A stretch of DNA of 42,435 nucleotides, from positions 1 through 42,435 of the forward strand of contig NZ_NKHG01000087.1 of the NCBI RefSeq assembly GCF_002744245.1, read 5' to 3'. The first letter of the stretch is position 1. Each line of letters begins with the position of its first letter. Positions 1-9,243 of the stretch are shown piece by piece. The notes beneath the pieces are model-generated. The model did not search any database. It had not been told where the DNA came from and saw only the letters and a list, made by a program, of their open reading frames with translations. The DNA is from Bacillus pumilus. GTDB taxonomy: Bacteria; Bacillota; Bacilli; Bacillales; Bacillaceae. Position numbers and translations under genes: made by a program.

Positions 1-69
1 TCTTTTTTCTTTAGATCGTCAGTCAGTTTTACTAGAAAAAGACGTTTTGGAAAAACATTTCAGGTTTCA

Positions 70-98
70 TTGATCTTGAAATGGTCTTTTGCTATAAT
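70..98 (+). promoter_or_regulatory. SigA-type promoter of yrvC
   Basis: A -35 like TTGATC (70-75) and a perfect TATAAT (93-98) are separated by 17 bases. TGC directly before the -10 gives an extended -10 element. A transcript would start near 105 and cover the ribosome binding site at 161. Seen in sequence; use not tested. Confidence 0.6.
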
Positions 99-172
99 GA
101 CATACGTTTAGACCAGTATAGAAAGCAAGTGTCCGTTTGAGGCATTTGGCTTTATTCATTGGAGGGGCTGTT

Positions 173-661
173 ATGAAGGTTCGGGAAACTGAACTGCCAG
201 GTATCGGTCACAAAGCCGAAATGATCACAAGAAATAATGAAAAGCTCGCCATCATTACACATGATGACGGCAGAAGAGAAATGTATCATTTTCAAGAGGA
301 CGACCACGAAGAATGTATTTCTGGTATCATGCTAAACGATGAAGAAGCAAGACAAATCTCGGCTATATTAGGCGGTATGGTCTACAAACCAAAAGAGCTT
401 GAGACAGTTGAGGTAGCAATTGATGAACTAATTATTGAATGGTTTAAAATTGAAAAGAATGCACCAGCTGTTCAGCAGACGATCGGAGACCTCAATGTTC
501 GCCAAAACTATCAAGTAACAGTCATCGCCATTGTGAGAAAATCACACGAGAAGATTTTAAACCCAGGAGCAGATACGGTCATTGAAGAAGGGGATACCCT
601 TGTCATATCTGGAGAAAGAAAAGAATTAAAGAACCTCATTAAAGAAAAACTCAGCAGCTAA
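173..661 (+). CDS. yrvC: KhtT/TrkA-C-type regulatory protein (YrvC)
   Basis: A 162-residue cytoplasmic protein without membrane segments. The C-terminal half (about 80-160), with the pattern NPGADTVIEEGDTLVISG, is an RCK_C (TrkA-C) domain; in relatives such as KhtT and AmhM this domain binds a nucleotide or ion signal and gates a K+/H+ or NH4+ antiporter. The N-terminal half matches the KhtT-type lid region. I chose the ATG at 173 because GGAGGGG (161-167) sits six bases upstream; the in-frame start at 137 has no such site. No antiporter gene lies next to it, so its partner is unknown. It has its own promoter and is followed by yrvD. Family call firm, ligand and partner inferred. Confidence 0.8.
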   Translation: MKVRETELPGIGHKAEMITRNNEKLAIITHDDGRREMYHFQEDDHEECISGIMLNDEEARQISAILGGMVYKPKELETVEVAIDELIIEWFKIEKNAPAVQQTIGDLNVRQNYQVTVIAIVRKSHEKILNPGADTVIEEGDTLVISGERKELKNLIKEKLSS

Positions 662-762
662 TCTTGCCCATGCTGATAGAATGTCTTCCGCTATTTCCTT
701 TCTGTGTTTAAAAAGGGCAAGAAATAGGGAAGAATAAAAGAAAAAGCTTGGGGGATATGTGG

Positions 763-1119
763 ATGAATAAACAACAATGGACCATCATACTCGCATTTAT
801 TTTCGTATTAATTGTCTCAGTATTTGCCGTGATCAATGTGCGGCCTGTGCAAGTAGACTACTTAGTCGGAACGGCTGAATGGCCGCTGATCCTTGTCATT
901 ATTGGCTCTGTTCTGATGGGCGGACTCATTGTGGCTTTTGCAGGGATATTCCAAATTATCAAGCTTAAACGTGAGTTAAAAGCACTAAAAGCTGAACGTG
1001 CAGCAGCTGTGACTGCTCCTGCTGCTTCTCCAAAAAAGGTAGACAAAGATGTTCAAAAGAAATCGAATGTCACGTCTTTAAAAGAACAGCCAGCGTCTTT
1101 TGACCGGAAGGAAAAATAA
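763..1119 (+). CDS. yrvD: small LapA-like membrane protein (YrvD)
   Basis: A 118-residue protein with two transmembrane segments (about 6-26 and 41-65) joined by a short loop carrying NVRPVQVDYLVG, the arrangement of the LapA/DUF1049 family. The tail from about 66 starts with a basic heptad-like stretch (KLKRELKALKAERA) that could form a coiled coil and ends in a charged, probably disordered region. The start at 763 follows TGGGGG at 749-754; the upstream in-frame TTG at 748 lies inside that site. LapA of E. coli helps assemble lipopolysaccharide; a Gram-positive role is not established, so no function is claimed. It sits between yrvC and recJ on the same strand. Confidence 0.75.
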   Translation: MNKQQWTIILAFIFVLIVSVFAVINVRPVQVDYLVGTAEWPLILVIIGSVLMGGLIVAFAGIFQIIKLKRELKALKAERAAAVTAPAASPKKVDKDVQKKSNVTSLKEQPASFDRKEK

Positions 1120-1148
1120 TCTTCCAGTACAATTTCATAAAATAAAAA

Positions 1149-1194
1149 TTGAAACCCCTCAGGCCACTCTAGTATAATAGTGTGGTTGAGGGGT
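1149..1194 (+). promoter_or_regulatory. recJ promoter embedded in a dyad
   Basis: TTGAAA (1149-1154) and TATAAT (1173-1178) have an 18-base spacer. The perfect inverted repeat ACCCCTCA (1154-1161) / TGAGGGGT (1187-1194), reinforced by inner CCAC (1164-1167) / GTGG (1182-1185), spans the -10 box. The right arm also carries the recJ ribosome binding site. This could be an operator; no regulator is known. Confidence 0.6.
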
Positions 1195-1200
1195 GAATTT

Positions 1201-3534
1201 ATGTTATTATCCAAAATGCGCTGGGAATATGAACATCCAAGCGAAGAAAAAGTGAAATCACTCTCTGAAAATCTGAATATTTCAGCGCTGACTGCATCGC
1301 TTCTTGTAAAAAGAGGACTCGAAGAAGTAGAAGAAGCGAGGTCTTTTTTATTTGATCAAAAAGCCGAATTTCATGATCCATTCTTATTAAAAGGAATGAA
1401 AGAAGCAGTAGAGCGCATCAACAAAGCGATCGAAGAGCAGGAATCGATTGTGATCTTCGGAGATTATGATGCAGATGGTGTGACAAGTACGTCTGTGCTT
1501 TTACATACATTAAAAGAGCGATCTGCCAAGGTAGACTTTTATATTCCAGATCGATTTAAAGAAGGCTATGGGCCAAATGAACAGGCTTTTCGATATATCA
1601 AAGAGCAAGGAGCATCGCTTGTCATCACGGTCGATACAGGCATTGCTGCTGTGAATGAAGCACGAATTGCAAAAGAAATAGGATTAGACCTGATCATCAC
1701 AGATCACCATGAACCAAGTGAAGAGCTGCCTGAGGCACTTGCGATCGTACATCCTAAGCAGCCGGGCTGTGAGTATCCATTTAAAGAGCTGGCCGGTGTT
1801 GGTGTGGCGTTTAAAGTGGCGCATGCACTGCTTGGGAAGCTGCCAGTTCAGCTATTGGATCTTGCTGCAATTGGTACAATTGCGGATCTTGTCCCGCTAC
1901 ATGATGAAAATAGATGGCTCGCAAAAAAAGGGCTTGTGCAGCTTCGTCAGACTAATAGACCGGGGCTAAAAGCGTTAATGAGAGAAGCAGGGGCCACGCT
2001 TGAAGAAGCAAACGAGGAAACGGTCGGCTTTCAAATTGCTCCAAGGCTGAATGCCGTGGGACGAATTGAGCAGGCAGATCCGGCTGTTCACCTTCTGATG
2101 ACAGAGGATATGGACGAAGCAGAAGAGCTCGCTCGTTTTGTACAAGATCTCAACAAAGAACGACAGAAAATCGTCAGTACGATCACTGAAGAAGCCATTC
2201 AAATGGTCGAAGCGGTTGACGGAGACCAGTCTGCGATCGTGGTAGCCAAGGCTGGCTGGAATCCAGGGGTTGTCGGAATTGTTGCCTCGAAATTGACTGA
2301 TACATTTTCTCGCCCGGCGATTGTGCTGGGAATAGACGAAGAAACGCAAATGGCAAAAGGATCAGCACGGAGTATTCCTAGCTTCGATCTATTTTTCCAT
2401 CTGAGCAAATGCCGCGACATCCTCCCGCATTTCGGTGGGCACCCAATGGCAGCAGGTATGACACTTCAAGCTGATGATGTCCCTTTACTTAGGGAAAGGT
2501 TGAATCAATATGCAAATGAAACGCTGACAGAAGAAGATTTTATTCCGATTCAGCGAATCGATGCGGTGTGCAAAGTAGATGACATTACGGTTCAAGCGAT
2601 TGAAGAAGTGGGGATGCTGTCACCATTTGGAATGCAGAACCCTAAGCCGTTCATTATGATTGAAGACACCAAGCTTGAAGACATCCGAACGATTGGGGCC
2701 AATCATCATCACATTAAAATGTCGCTGAAAGATGAAGACAAGCTGCTTGACTGTGTCGGTTTTCACCAAGGGGAATTAAAAGAAGAGCTCGTCCCGGGAA
2801 GCCACATTTCCGTCATTGGCGAAATCTCGATTAATGAATGGAATAATCGAAAAAAACCTCAGCTCATGCTAAAAGATGCCCGGGTAGATGAATGGCAGCT
2901 ATTTGATTTGCGAGGGAAAAAGGATTGGGCAAAGAAAGTATCGACACTTGATCCAGACAAATGTCTTGTTATTTGTTTTGATGAAGAAACAAAACATGAA
3001 GCGGAGCTAGTGGATATTCCGATTCATCTTGTCCATGCAGAAAATGTTTCAACGTTTGATGTACATGATAAGTATGTAGTCTTTTGTGATGTTCCTGCAG
3101 ATGCGCATTTGCTCGAGCTGCTCTTAGAAAATCAAAAACCAGCTAGAATTTATACGGTGTTTCAAAGGAAAGAAGATCACTTTATGTCCGCTTTCCCTAG
3201 TCGTGACCAATTCAAATGGTTTTATGGGTTCTTGTTAAAACGGGGGAGCTTCCCTCTCAAAGAACAAGGGATGGAGCTTGCCAAACATAGAGGTTGGACA
3301 AAAGATACAATCATTTTTATGACAAAGGTGTTTTTTGAACTCGGTTTTGTTAAAATAGAGAATGGTGTGCTGTCAATAGTACGAGATGCCCTTAAAAAAG
3401 ATTTAACCGCATCATCGTCCTATACAGCAAAACAACGATTGATGGAACTCGATCAAACACTAACATATTCCTCAGCCAAAGAGCTGAAGGAATGGCTGAA
3501 TAGCATGATGAGCGAAGTCTCACCTGTGCTTTGA
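1201..3534 (+). CDS. recJ: single-stranded-DNA-specific exonuclease RecJ
   Basis: A 5'-3' single-strand DNA exonuclease acting in recombination, mismatch and base-excision repair. The 777-residue length matches Bacillus RecJ. The DHH phosphoesterase core is intact: DYDADGVTS near residue 88, DTG in the VITVDTGIA segment, and DHHEP at 168-172 bind the two metal ions. The DHHA1 motif GGHPMAAG begins near 412. An OB-like DNA-binding region and the long C-terminal extension typical of Bacillus RecJ follow. Start ATG 1201 is preceded by GAGGGGTGA; an upstream in-frame start at 1180 lies within the promoter dyad and would add seven residues without an SD. apt follows after 23 bases and probably shares the transcript. 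Confidence 0.95.
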   Translation: MLLSKMRWEYEHPSEEKVKSLSENLNISALTASLLVKRGLEEVEEARSFLFDQKAEFHDPFLLKGMKEAVERINKAIEEQESIVIFGDYDADGVTSTSVLLHTLKERSAKVDFYIPDRFKEGYGPNEQAFRYIKEQGASLVITVDTGIAAVNEARIAKEIGLDLIITDHHEPSEELPEALAIVHPKQPGCEYPFKELAGVGVAFKVAHALLGKLPVQLLDLAAIGTIADLVPLHDENRWLAKKGLVQLRQTNRPGLKALMREAGATLEEANEETVGFQIAPRLNAVGRIEQADPAVHLLMTEDMDEAEELARFVQDLNKERQKIVSTITEEAIQMVEAVDGDQSAIVVAKAGWNPGVVGIVASKLTDTFSRPAIVLGIDEETQMAKGSARSIPSFDLFFHLSKCRDILPHFGGHPMAAGMTLQADDVPLLRERLNQYANETLTEEDFIPIQRIDAVCKVDDITVQAIEEVGMLSPFGMQNPKPFIMIEDTKLEDIRTIGANHHHIKMSLKDEDKLLDCVGFHQGELKEELVPGSHISVIGEISINEWNNRKKPQLMLKDARVDEWQLFDLRGKKDWAKKVSTLDPDKCLVICFDEETKHEAELVDIPIHLVHAENVSTFDVHDKYVVFCDVPADAHLLELLLENQKPARIYTVFQRKEDHFMSAFPSRDQFKWFYGFLLKRGSFPLKEQGMELAKHRGWTKDTIIFMTKVFFELGFVKIENGVLSIVRDALKKDLTASSSYTAKQRLMELDQTLTYSSAKELKEWLNSMMSEVSPVL

Positions 3535-3557
3535 CGTACGAGGAGGAAAAGAAAAAG

Positions 3558-4070
3558 ATGGATTTAAAACAATATGTGACAGTTGTACCTGACTACCCAA
3601 AGGAAGGTGTACAATTTAAAGATATTACAACGTTAATGGATAAAGGCGAAGTGTACCGTTATGCAACGGATCAAATCGTTGAATACGCGAAGGAAAGAGA
3701 CATTGATCTCATTGTTGGACCTGAAGCGCGTGGATTCATTATTGGCTGCCCTGTAGCATACGCACTTGGTGTAGGTTTTGCACCAGTTCGTAAAGAAGGA
3801 AAGCTTCCTCGTGAAGTCATTAAAGTTGATTACGGCTTAGAGTATGGTAAAGATGTATTAACGATTCATAAAGATGCGATACGTTCTGGTCAGCGTGTAC
3901 TGATTACAGATGACTTACTTGCGACTGGTGGAACGATTGAAGCGTCCATCAAGCTTGTAGAAGAATTAGGCGGCATTGTCGCAGGGATTGCATTCTTAAT
4001 TGAGCTGACGTATCTTGACGGCAGAAAGAAGCTTGACGGTTACGACATCTTGACGTTAATGCAATACTAA
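3558..4070 (+). CDS. apt: adenine phosphoribosyltransferase
   Basis: Converts adenine and PRPP to AMP and pyrophosphate (purine salvage, cytoplasm). The length of 170 residues equals the B. subtilis enzyme. The PRPP-binding signature [13 protein letters not shown] lies at about 114-126, and GPEARGF near 55-61 is the purine-side motif of the family. Start ATG 3558 has AGGAGG 11 bases upstream; the in-frame start at 3531 overlaps the recJ stop and would add nine residues. A strong terminator follows at 4084. The close spacing to recJ suggests co-transcription. Confidence 0.95.
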   Translation: MDLKQYVTVVPDYPKEGVQFKDITTLMDKGEVYRYATDQIVEYAKERDIDLIVGPEARGFIIGCPVAYALGVGFAPVRKEGKLPREVIKVDYGLEYGKDVLTIHKDAIRSGQRVLITDDLLATGGTIEASIKLVEELGGIVAGIAFLIELTYLDGRKKLDGYDILTLMQY

Positions 4071-4083
4071 TGGAGTTTTACGC

Positions 4084-4114
4084 AAAAAGCACTCAGTAAG
4101 AAGGGTGCTTTTTT
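4084..4114 (+). terminator. terminator after apt
   Basis: Stem AAAAAGCACTC / GGGTGCTTTTTT with an eight-base loop and a run of six T. It ends the recJ-apt transcript and separates it from relA. Confidence 0.85.
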
Positions 4115-4212
4115 CCTATCATAAATCTCTTAGCGGACTTCTTCTCTTTACATCTATCGATTTTTTCTTGATAATAAACTACAATACAGTTTTCATTTAA
4201 AAAGGTGATTCC

Positions 4213-6423
4213 ATGGCGAACGAACAAGTTTTAACGGCGCAGCAGGTCATTGACAAGGCAAGAGAATACCTGTCCGCTGAACATATTCAATTTATAGAGC
4301 GAGCATATGAATATGCTGAGAATGCACACAAGGAGCAATACCGGAAATCTGGTGAGCCCTATATTATCCATCCCATTCAAGTAGCGGGAATTCTTGTTGA
4401 TCTTGAAATGGACCCATCGACCATTGCTGGCGGCTTCCTGCACGATGTCGTGGAGGATACAGATGTGACATTAGAGGATTTAAAAGAGCATTTTAATGAA
4501 GAAGTGGCAATGCTTGTTGATGGTGTGACAAAGCTCGGGAAGATTAAATATAAATCACAAGAAGAACAGCAGGCCGAAAACCACCGAAAGATGTTTGTTG
4601 CAATGGCGCAGGATATTCGCGTGATTTTGATTAAGCTGGCAGACCGTCTTCACAACATGAGAACGCTCAAGCACCTTCCGCAGGAAAAGCAGCGGAGAAT
4701 TTCAAATGAAACGCTTGAAATCTTTGCACCGCTTGCGCACAGATTAGGGATTTCAAAGATTAAGTGGGAGCTTGAAGATACAGCCCTCCGCTATTTAAAT
4801 CCCCAGCAATATTACCGGATTGTGAATCTGATGAAGCGCAAAAGAGCTGAACGTGAGGAATACTTGGACGAGGTTGTCAATGAAGTGAAAGACCGCGTGT
4901 CTGAGGTGAATATCAAGGCTGATTTCTCAGGCAGACCAAAACATATTTATAGCATTTATCGCAAAATGGTCATGCAAAATAAGCAATTCAATGAAATTTA
5001 TGATTTGCTGGCGGTTCGTATTTTGGTTGACAGCATTAAAGACTGCTATGCTGTTCTTGGGATTATTCACACATGCTGGAAGCCAATGCCGGGCAGATTT
5101 AAGGATTATATTGCGATGCCAAAGCCGAACATGTACCAATCCCTTCATACAACGGTGATCGGTCCAAAAGGAGATCCGCTTGAAGTTCAAATCCGTACAG
5201 TTGAAATGCACGAAATTGCGGAATACGGGATTGCGGCACACTGGGCATACAAAGAAGGCAAAGAATCAGCAGAATCTACGGAAGAAGTCGTTTTCCAGAA
5301 GAAGCTGTCTTGGTTTAGAGAAATTCTTGAGTTCCAAAATGAATCAACAGATGCGGAAGAGTTTATGGAATCGTTAAAGATTGATCTTTTCTCTGATATG
5401 GTGTTTGTGTTTACACCGAAGGGAGACGTCATTGAACTCCCGTCTGGCTCAGTCCCGATTGACTTCTCTTATCGGATTCACTCGGAAATTGGGAATAAAA
5501 CGATTGGAGCCAAGGTCAATGGCAAGATGGTCACGCTCGATCATAAACTAAAAACAGGTGACATTATTGAAATTCTGACGTCAAAGCACAGCTATGGACC
5601 AAGTCAGGATTGGGTCAAGCTTGCCCAAACCTCCCAAGCGAAGCACAAGATCAGACAGTTTTTCAAAAAACAGCGACGTGAAGAAAATGTCGAAAAAGGC
5701 CGAGAGCTCGTGGAGAAAGAAATCAAAAACCTTGAGTTTGATGTCAAAGACATTCTTACAGCTGAAAACTTGCAAAAAGTCGCAGATAAATTTAATTTTT
5801 CAAACGAAGAGGATATGTATGCGGCCGTTGGTTATAACGGAATTACAGCACTCCAAGTGGCGAACCGTTTAACAGAAAAAGAAAGAAAACAAAGAGATCA
5901 GGAAGAACAGGAGAAAACCGTCCAAGAAGTAACGATGGAGCCAAAGACGTATCACGGGAAAAAACGCGAAGCTGGCGTACGAGTCAAAGGGATTGATAAC
6001 CTGCTTGTCCGTTTATCTAAGTGCTGTAACCCTGTTCCTGGTGATAGCATTGTTGGTTTTATTACAAAAGGACGAGGCGTATCTGTCCACCGTGAGGACT
6101 GTCCGAACGTGAGGACAGGAGAAGCGCAGGAACGGTTAATCCCGGTAGAGTGGGAGCATGAACCGCCTGCTCAAAACCGTAAAGAATACAATGTGGAAAT
6201 CGAGATTTTAGGATACGATAGACGCGGCTTACTCAATGAGGTGCTTCAAGCAGTCAATGAAACGAAAACAAACATCTCATCTGTTTCCGGAAAGTCTGAC
6301 CGTAACAAAGTGGCGACGATCCATATGGCCATCTTTATCCAAAATATTAACCATTTGCACAAAGTAGTGGAACGCATCAAACAAATCAAAGACATTTACT
6401 CTGTTCGCCGATTTATGAATTAG
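4213..6423 (+). CDS. relA: bifunctional (p)ppGpp synthetase/hydrolase Rel
   Basis: Makes and degrades the stringent alarmone (p)ppGpp on stalled ribosomes. The 736 residues give the full long-RSH layout: an HD hydrolase domain (about 30-180) with the metal-binding H77-D78 in [10 protein letters not shown], a synthetase domain (about 235-350) with the [20 protein letters not shown] signature, a TGS domain (about 395-455), a helical and zinc-finger segment with CCNPVPGD, and a C-terminal ACT domain (about 660-736). Both active sites look intact, so it should be bifunctional like B. subtilis Rel. A GGTG site precedes the ATG. dtd begins 18 bases after the stop, as in other Firmicutes, and probably shares the transcript. 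Confidence 0.96.
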   Translation: MANEQVLTAQQVIDKAREYLSAEHIQFIERAYEYAENAHKEQYRKSGEPYIIHPIQVAGILVDLEMDPSTIAGGFLHDVVEDTDVTLEDLKEHFNEEVAMLVDGVTKLGKIKYKSQEEQQAENHRKMFVAMAQDIRVILIKLADRLHNMRTLKHLPQEKQRRISNETLEIFAPLAHRLGISKIKWELEDTALRYLNPQQYYRIVNLMKRKRAEREEYLDEVVNEVKDRVSEVNIKADFSGRPKHIYSIYRKMVMQNKQFNEIYDLLAVRILVDSIKDCYAVLGIIHTCWKPMPGRFKDYIAMPKPNMYQSLHTTVIGPKGDPLEVQIRTVEMHEIAEYGIAAHWAYKEGKESAESTEEVVFQKKLSWFREILEFQNESTDAEEFMESLKIDLFSDMVFVFTPKGDVIELPSGSVPIDFSYRIHSEIGNKTIGAKVNGKMVTLDHKLKTGDIIEILTSKHSYGPSQDWVKLAQTSQAKHKIRQFFKKQRREENVEKGRELVEKEIKNLEFDVKDILTAENLQKVADKFNFSNEEDMYAAVGYNGITALQVANRLTEKERKQRDQEEQEKTVQEVTMEPKTYHGKKREAGVRVKGIDNLLVRLSKCCNPVPGDSIVGFITKGRGVSVHREDCPNVRTGEAQERLIPVEWEHEPPAQNRKEYNVEIEILGYDRRGLLNEVLQAVNETKTNISSVSGKSDRNKVATIHMAIFIQNINHLHKVVERIKQIKDIYSVRRFMN

Positions 6424-6441
6424 AAAGGAAGTATATCGTCT

Positions 6442-6885
6442 ATGAGGCTTGTTGTGCAGCGTGTGACCCGTGCAACTGTGAAGGTAGAAGAGGAGATCAC
6501 AGGTGCCATCAATGAAGGATATATGGTGCTCGTTGGTGTCACACATGAAGATACAGAAGCGGATGTGCATTACTTAGCTGAAAAGCTTGCGCATTTACGT
6601 ATTTTTGAAGACGACAGTGGAAAAATGAATCGTTCATTATTGGATGTAAAAGGAAGCGTTCTGTCTGTGTCTCAATTTACCCTTTATGGTGATACGAGAA
6701 AGGGCAGACGGCCGAATTTTATGAAAGCAGCCAAGCGGGATGTGGCAAACTCCCTTTACGAATGTTTCAATGAAATCCTTAGAGAAAAAGGCATCCATGT
6801 AGAAACAGGCCGTTTTGGGGCGATGATGGACGTGTCATTGACCAATTCAGGGCCTGTGACCATATGGATGGATAGCAAAGAATAG
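6442..6885 (+). CDS. dtd: D-aminoacyl-tRNA deacylase
   Basis: Removes D-amino acids (and glycine mischarged on tRNA-Ala in known DTDs) from tRNA. The 147-residue length is standard. Both active-site motifs of the DTD dimer are visible: SQFT at 77-80 within [10 protein letters not shown], and the Gly-cisPro motif NSGPVT at 135-140, which rejects L-amino acids. A GAAAGGAAG site precedes ATG 6442. It sits 18 bases behind relA and is closed by a hairpin terminator. With three aminoacyl-tRNA synthetases in the same window it belongs to a quality-control neighbourhood, though such linkage is common in Firmicutes. Confidence 0.95.
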   Translation: MRLVVQRVTRATVKVEEEITGAINEGYMVLVGVTHEDTEADVHYLAEKLAHLRIFEDDSGKMNRSLLDVKGSVLSVSQFTLYGDTRKGRRPNFMKAAKRDVANSLYECFNEILREKGIHVETGRFGAMMDVSLTNSGPVTIWMDSKE

Positions 6886-6892
6886 ACTTACC

Positions 6893-6938
6893 CTAGACTG
6901 TAGATAAACTCTTGCGCGAGTTTGTTTACAGTCTTTTT
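6893..6938 (+). terminator. terminator after dtd
   Basis: Nested hairpin: outer arms AGACTGTA / TACAGTCT with inner AACTC / GAGTT, followed by a T-run. It closes the relA-dtd unit. Confidence 0.85.
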
Positions 6939-6953
6939 CTTTTGGCATAAAAC

Positions 6954-6980
6954 AAAAAAGAGGCGCAGACGCCTCTTTTC
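6954..6980 (-). terminator. terminator of yrvJ
   Basis: Read on the minus strand, AAGAGGCG / CGCCTCTT with a tiny loop is followed by a T-run, immediately after the yrvJ stop codon. Confidence 0.85.
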
Positions 6981-6982
6981 GG

Positions 6983-8563
6983 CTAGCGGAAATATTGTTT
7001 TAATCCTTCTGTCATTCCTTCTGTGACTCGTTCTTGGTAGGAGGCGCTGTAAATGATCGCTTCCTCTTGAGGGTTGCTTAAATAGCCGAGTTCATATAAA
7101 AGGGAAGGCTGTTTATTTTCTCTTAAAACAAAATAATCTCCGAATTTTACACCCTTATCTGGGATTTGTGAACGTTTTGCGACTTCAGTATGAACGTTTG
7201 TCGCCAGGCTTTGATCCTTCGATGCCTGATAATAATACGCTGTACTTCCTCTGACACTTGGGTCCATAAAACTATCATAATGAATACTAATGAAAGCATC
7301 TGCATTTCGGTAATGAGATGTGGCAACCCTCGATTGAAGGCTGGTAAATGTATCATCACTTCTTGTTAAATAGACATTTGCACCAGAAGCCCTTAATTTT
7401 CCTGCCAGTAAATTGGCGGTTTTGATGGTGATGTTCTTTTCAAATGCACCGTCTGCGCCAATCGTGCCGCTGTCTTTCCCGCCATGACCAGGATCAAGAA
7501 CAATCGTTTTTCCTTTTAAAGACCCAGTTCCAGATGATGAATCTTGCTGAGGTCTTGGTGCTTCGCTGCTATTTTTCTTTGTTTGAACGACCCAGCTCGC
7601 CACATATCCTGTTCCACCGTTTGATAGGGTCACTTCATACCAGTCACCTTGTGTGCGAACAATTTGATAAGCAGTTCCTTTCGTTGCTCTTTCTGCGATT
7701 GCAGCTGAGGTAGACGCACTTTTTCTAATATTGGTTCCATCATAGACAATATATGCTGTTTGATGAGAAGCCGAAGAGGACGGACTCTTTTTACGTGCCG
7801 AGCTTGCTCCTTGGCTGGTAACAAGATAATAACTCGCAACCCAGCCTTTGACACCTCTAGCCTCAATTTCATACCAGCCATTTTGCTCTCGTAAAATGGT
7901 GATCTGTGTATTGCGGGCAAGTGAAGTAACCACTGGTGCATTCGGTGCCGCCGATTTTCGAACGTTCAAGCTAGAGACGCCAACTGTACCTGTCTGTTTA
8001 GAACGAGAGGATTCGCCTGAGCTTGATTGAGCTGCTTTTTGTCCGCTGGATACATAATCAGAGTGGACCCAGCCTTCCGCCTGTTTATACGAAATTTTAG
8101 TCCATGTGCCGCTTGTCTCCAGCTTTTTAGCAGAAGCGCCTTGCGGGAAAGTCCCAATGACTTGATAAGAAGTCCCGGGGCCTGTCCGGATGCGAAGATC
8201 GGAGGCTGTCGATGTGATCGTACTGCTTCCTTCCGCGCTTTGACCTTGCCTCTTTGGATTAGCAGGCTTTTGCGCATCAGATGATGTAGTGATCAGCCAA
8301 GAGACGACCCAGCCTTTTTGTCCGTTCGACAGCCCGATCTGCACCCATTCCCCTTGTTCAGTGAGAATTGGATAGCTTTCTCCGCGTTTCACGACAGCTG
8401 CGATCCCATAGCTTAAACCAAGACCCGTTCTCACATTGATTTCATCTGTCGCGACCACGGCTTGATCTGTTTGAGCAGTCACGTGTGTCATTGGCCAAGT
8501 ACTAGCGATGAGAACAAAACAGGTGAATAGTATCATTATTTGATTGTGTTTTTTCAAATTCAA
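6983..8563 (-). CDS. yrvJ: secreted SH3b / N-acetylmuramoyl-L-alanine amidase (YrvJ)
   Basis: A 526-residue predicted wall hydrolase cutting the amide bond between N-acetylmuramic acid and the stem peptide. It opens with a signal peptide (basic KKHN, hydrophobic core, cleavage near VTAQ at about 28-31). Four bacterial SH3 repeats follow, each starting with an N(V/I)R-type strand and ending in GW(V) or GYV plus a hydrophobic strand; they bind peptidoglycan. The C-terminal Amidase_3 domain (about 353-526) has the zinc ligands in DPGHGG, the Glu of FEKN, the His of SIHYDS and the catalytic Glu of YELGYLSN. The start is TTG at 8563 behind GGGAGGGG, about 12 bases away, which is long; a TTG two codons later is possible. 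It faces against its neighbours and has its own terminator. Confidence 0.88.
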   Translation of the reverse strand: MNLKKHNQIMILFTCFVLIASTWPMTHVTAQTDQAVVATDEINVRTGLGLSYGIAAVVKRGESYPILTEQGEWVQIGLSNGQKGWVVSWLITTSSDAQKPANPKRQGQSAEGSSTITSTASDLRIRTGPGTSYQVIGTFPQGASAKKLETSGTWTKISYKQAEGWVHSDYVSSGQKAAQSSSGESSRSKQTGTVGVSSLNVRKSAAPNAPVVTSLARNTQITILREQNGWYEIEARGVKGWVASYYLVTSQGASSARKKSPSSSASHQTAYIVYDGTNIRKSASTSAAIAERATKGTAYQIVRTQGDWYEVTLSNGGTGYVASWVVQTKKNSSEAPRPQQDSSSGTGSLKGKTIVLDPGHGGKDSGTIGADGAFEKNITIKTANLLAGKLRASGANVYLTRSDDTFTSLQSRVATSHYRNADAFISIHYDSFMDPSVRGSTAYYYQASKDQSLATNVHTEVAKRSQIPDKGVKFGDYFVLRENKQPSLLYELGYLSNPQEEAIIYSASYQERVTEGMTEGLKQYFR

Positions 8564-8701
8564 AACGGTATTTTCCCCTCCCTTGTAAAAACCGATGAAT
8601 GTTAATTCGTTATGTAATGGACTAATTCCTTGCAGTTTCCCTAATAAAATTGAATCAATCTGTTTATACTAGATAAAAATGTGATAAAAGGATGTACAAA
8701 C

Positions 8702-8872
8702 ATGAGATTAAGCAGAAAATTAGGACGAGTGCAATATAATGGACATCGTGATATAGATCGCTGGCAGCACGACGAAATGGATCAGCCGGGCTTCCTTGAA
8801 GAAACCGCCTCTGAGTACGGATGCACGTCAAAAGAAGAGCTGGAAAAGAAAAAGAGGCACGGCAAGGGTTGA
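8702..8872 (+). CDS. yrzK: small conserved protein of unknown function (YrzK-like)
   Basis: A 56-residue, highly charged, soluble protein (pattern RLSRKLGRVQYNGHRDIDRW) with no membrane segment, signal or cysteine cluster. I accept it because AAAGGATG precedes ATG 8702, it occupies the position of B. subtilis yrzK between yrvJ and hisS, and the downstream promoter is packed against its stop codon, which suggests an anciently fixed gene. The name rests on position and size only. No function can be assigned. Confidence 0.6.
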   Translation: MRLSRKLGRVQYNGHRDIDRWQHDEMDQPGFLEETASEYGCTSKEELEKKKRHGKG

Positions 8873-8898
8873 CAGAGTGGCAGCACCGACCTTATTAT
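8869..8898 (+). promoter_or_regulatory. promoter of the hisS-aspS T-box leader
   Basis: A consensus TTGACA (8869-8874) overlaps the stop codon of the preceding small gene; TATTAT (8893-8898) follows after 18 bases. A TATAAT at 8896-8901 is alternative but spaced 21. The transcript would start near 8905. Confidence 0.65.
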
Positions 8899-8904
8899 AA
8901 TATA

Positions 8905-9200
8905 AATCAACACACTTGAAAATTTAAAATGTGGAACTGATGATAGAGAATAGTAGGGTAAATTGCGTGAGCAGAGAGGAGTCGCCTTAGGCTGAAAGCG
9001 AATCCGCATGGCATTTATCACGAAAGAACACTCTGTAGGTTTCCTGCTGAACGCTCTCAAAATGAGTCATTAGGCGGAGGACGTGAATCTGCGTTAAGGA
9101 TTTGAGCGGGAGCATGGCTAGATCATGTTCCAACTAGGGTGGCACCACGGGTATAACTCTCGTCCCTACTATTCACATAGTAGAGGCGGGGGTTTTTTAT
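8905..9200 (+). promoter_or_regulatory. T-box riboswitch leader of hisS-aspS
   Basis: The 370 bases between the small gene and hisS hold a T-box leader. Stem I starts near 8943 (ATAGAG pairing with CTCTGT at 9031-9036) with the AGTA motif at 8952-8955. The conserved T-box AGGGTGGCACCACGG is at 9136-9150, with the tRNA-end-pairing TGGC at 9140-9143. The competing terminator, CTCGTCCCTACTAT with ATAGTAGaGGCGGGGG and six T, lies at 9158-9197. Uncharged tRNA is expected to stabilise the antiterminator and raise expression of both synthetases. The best candidate specifier is CAC (His) at 9029-9031 after GAA, but AAC overlaps it and the C of TGGC suits a G73 tRNA such as tRNA-Asp rather than C73 tRNA-His. 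Class certain, specificity uncertain. Confidence 0.9.
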
Positions 9201-9243
9201 ATGTCCACATAAAAAATGAATGATGGTCGTAGGAGGACGAAAA

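Noticed and set aside
663..721. CTTGCCC / GGGCAAG inverted repeat after yrvC
   Set aside because: The loop is 45 bases and there is no T-run, so neither a terminator nor a convincing operator.
4150..4212. relA promoter from TACAAT at 4180-4185
   Set aside because: No -35 with reasonable match at 16-18 bases; a promoter is expected but I cannot place it.
7444..8284. Several plus-strand frames of 60-89 codons opposite yrvJ
   Set aside because: They are shadows of the four SH3b repeats on the real strand, with unnatural composition and no ribosome binding sites.
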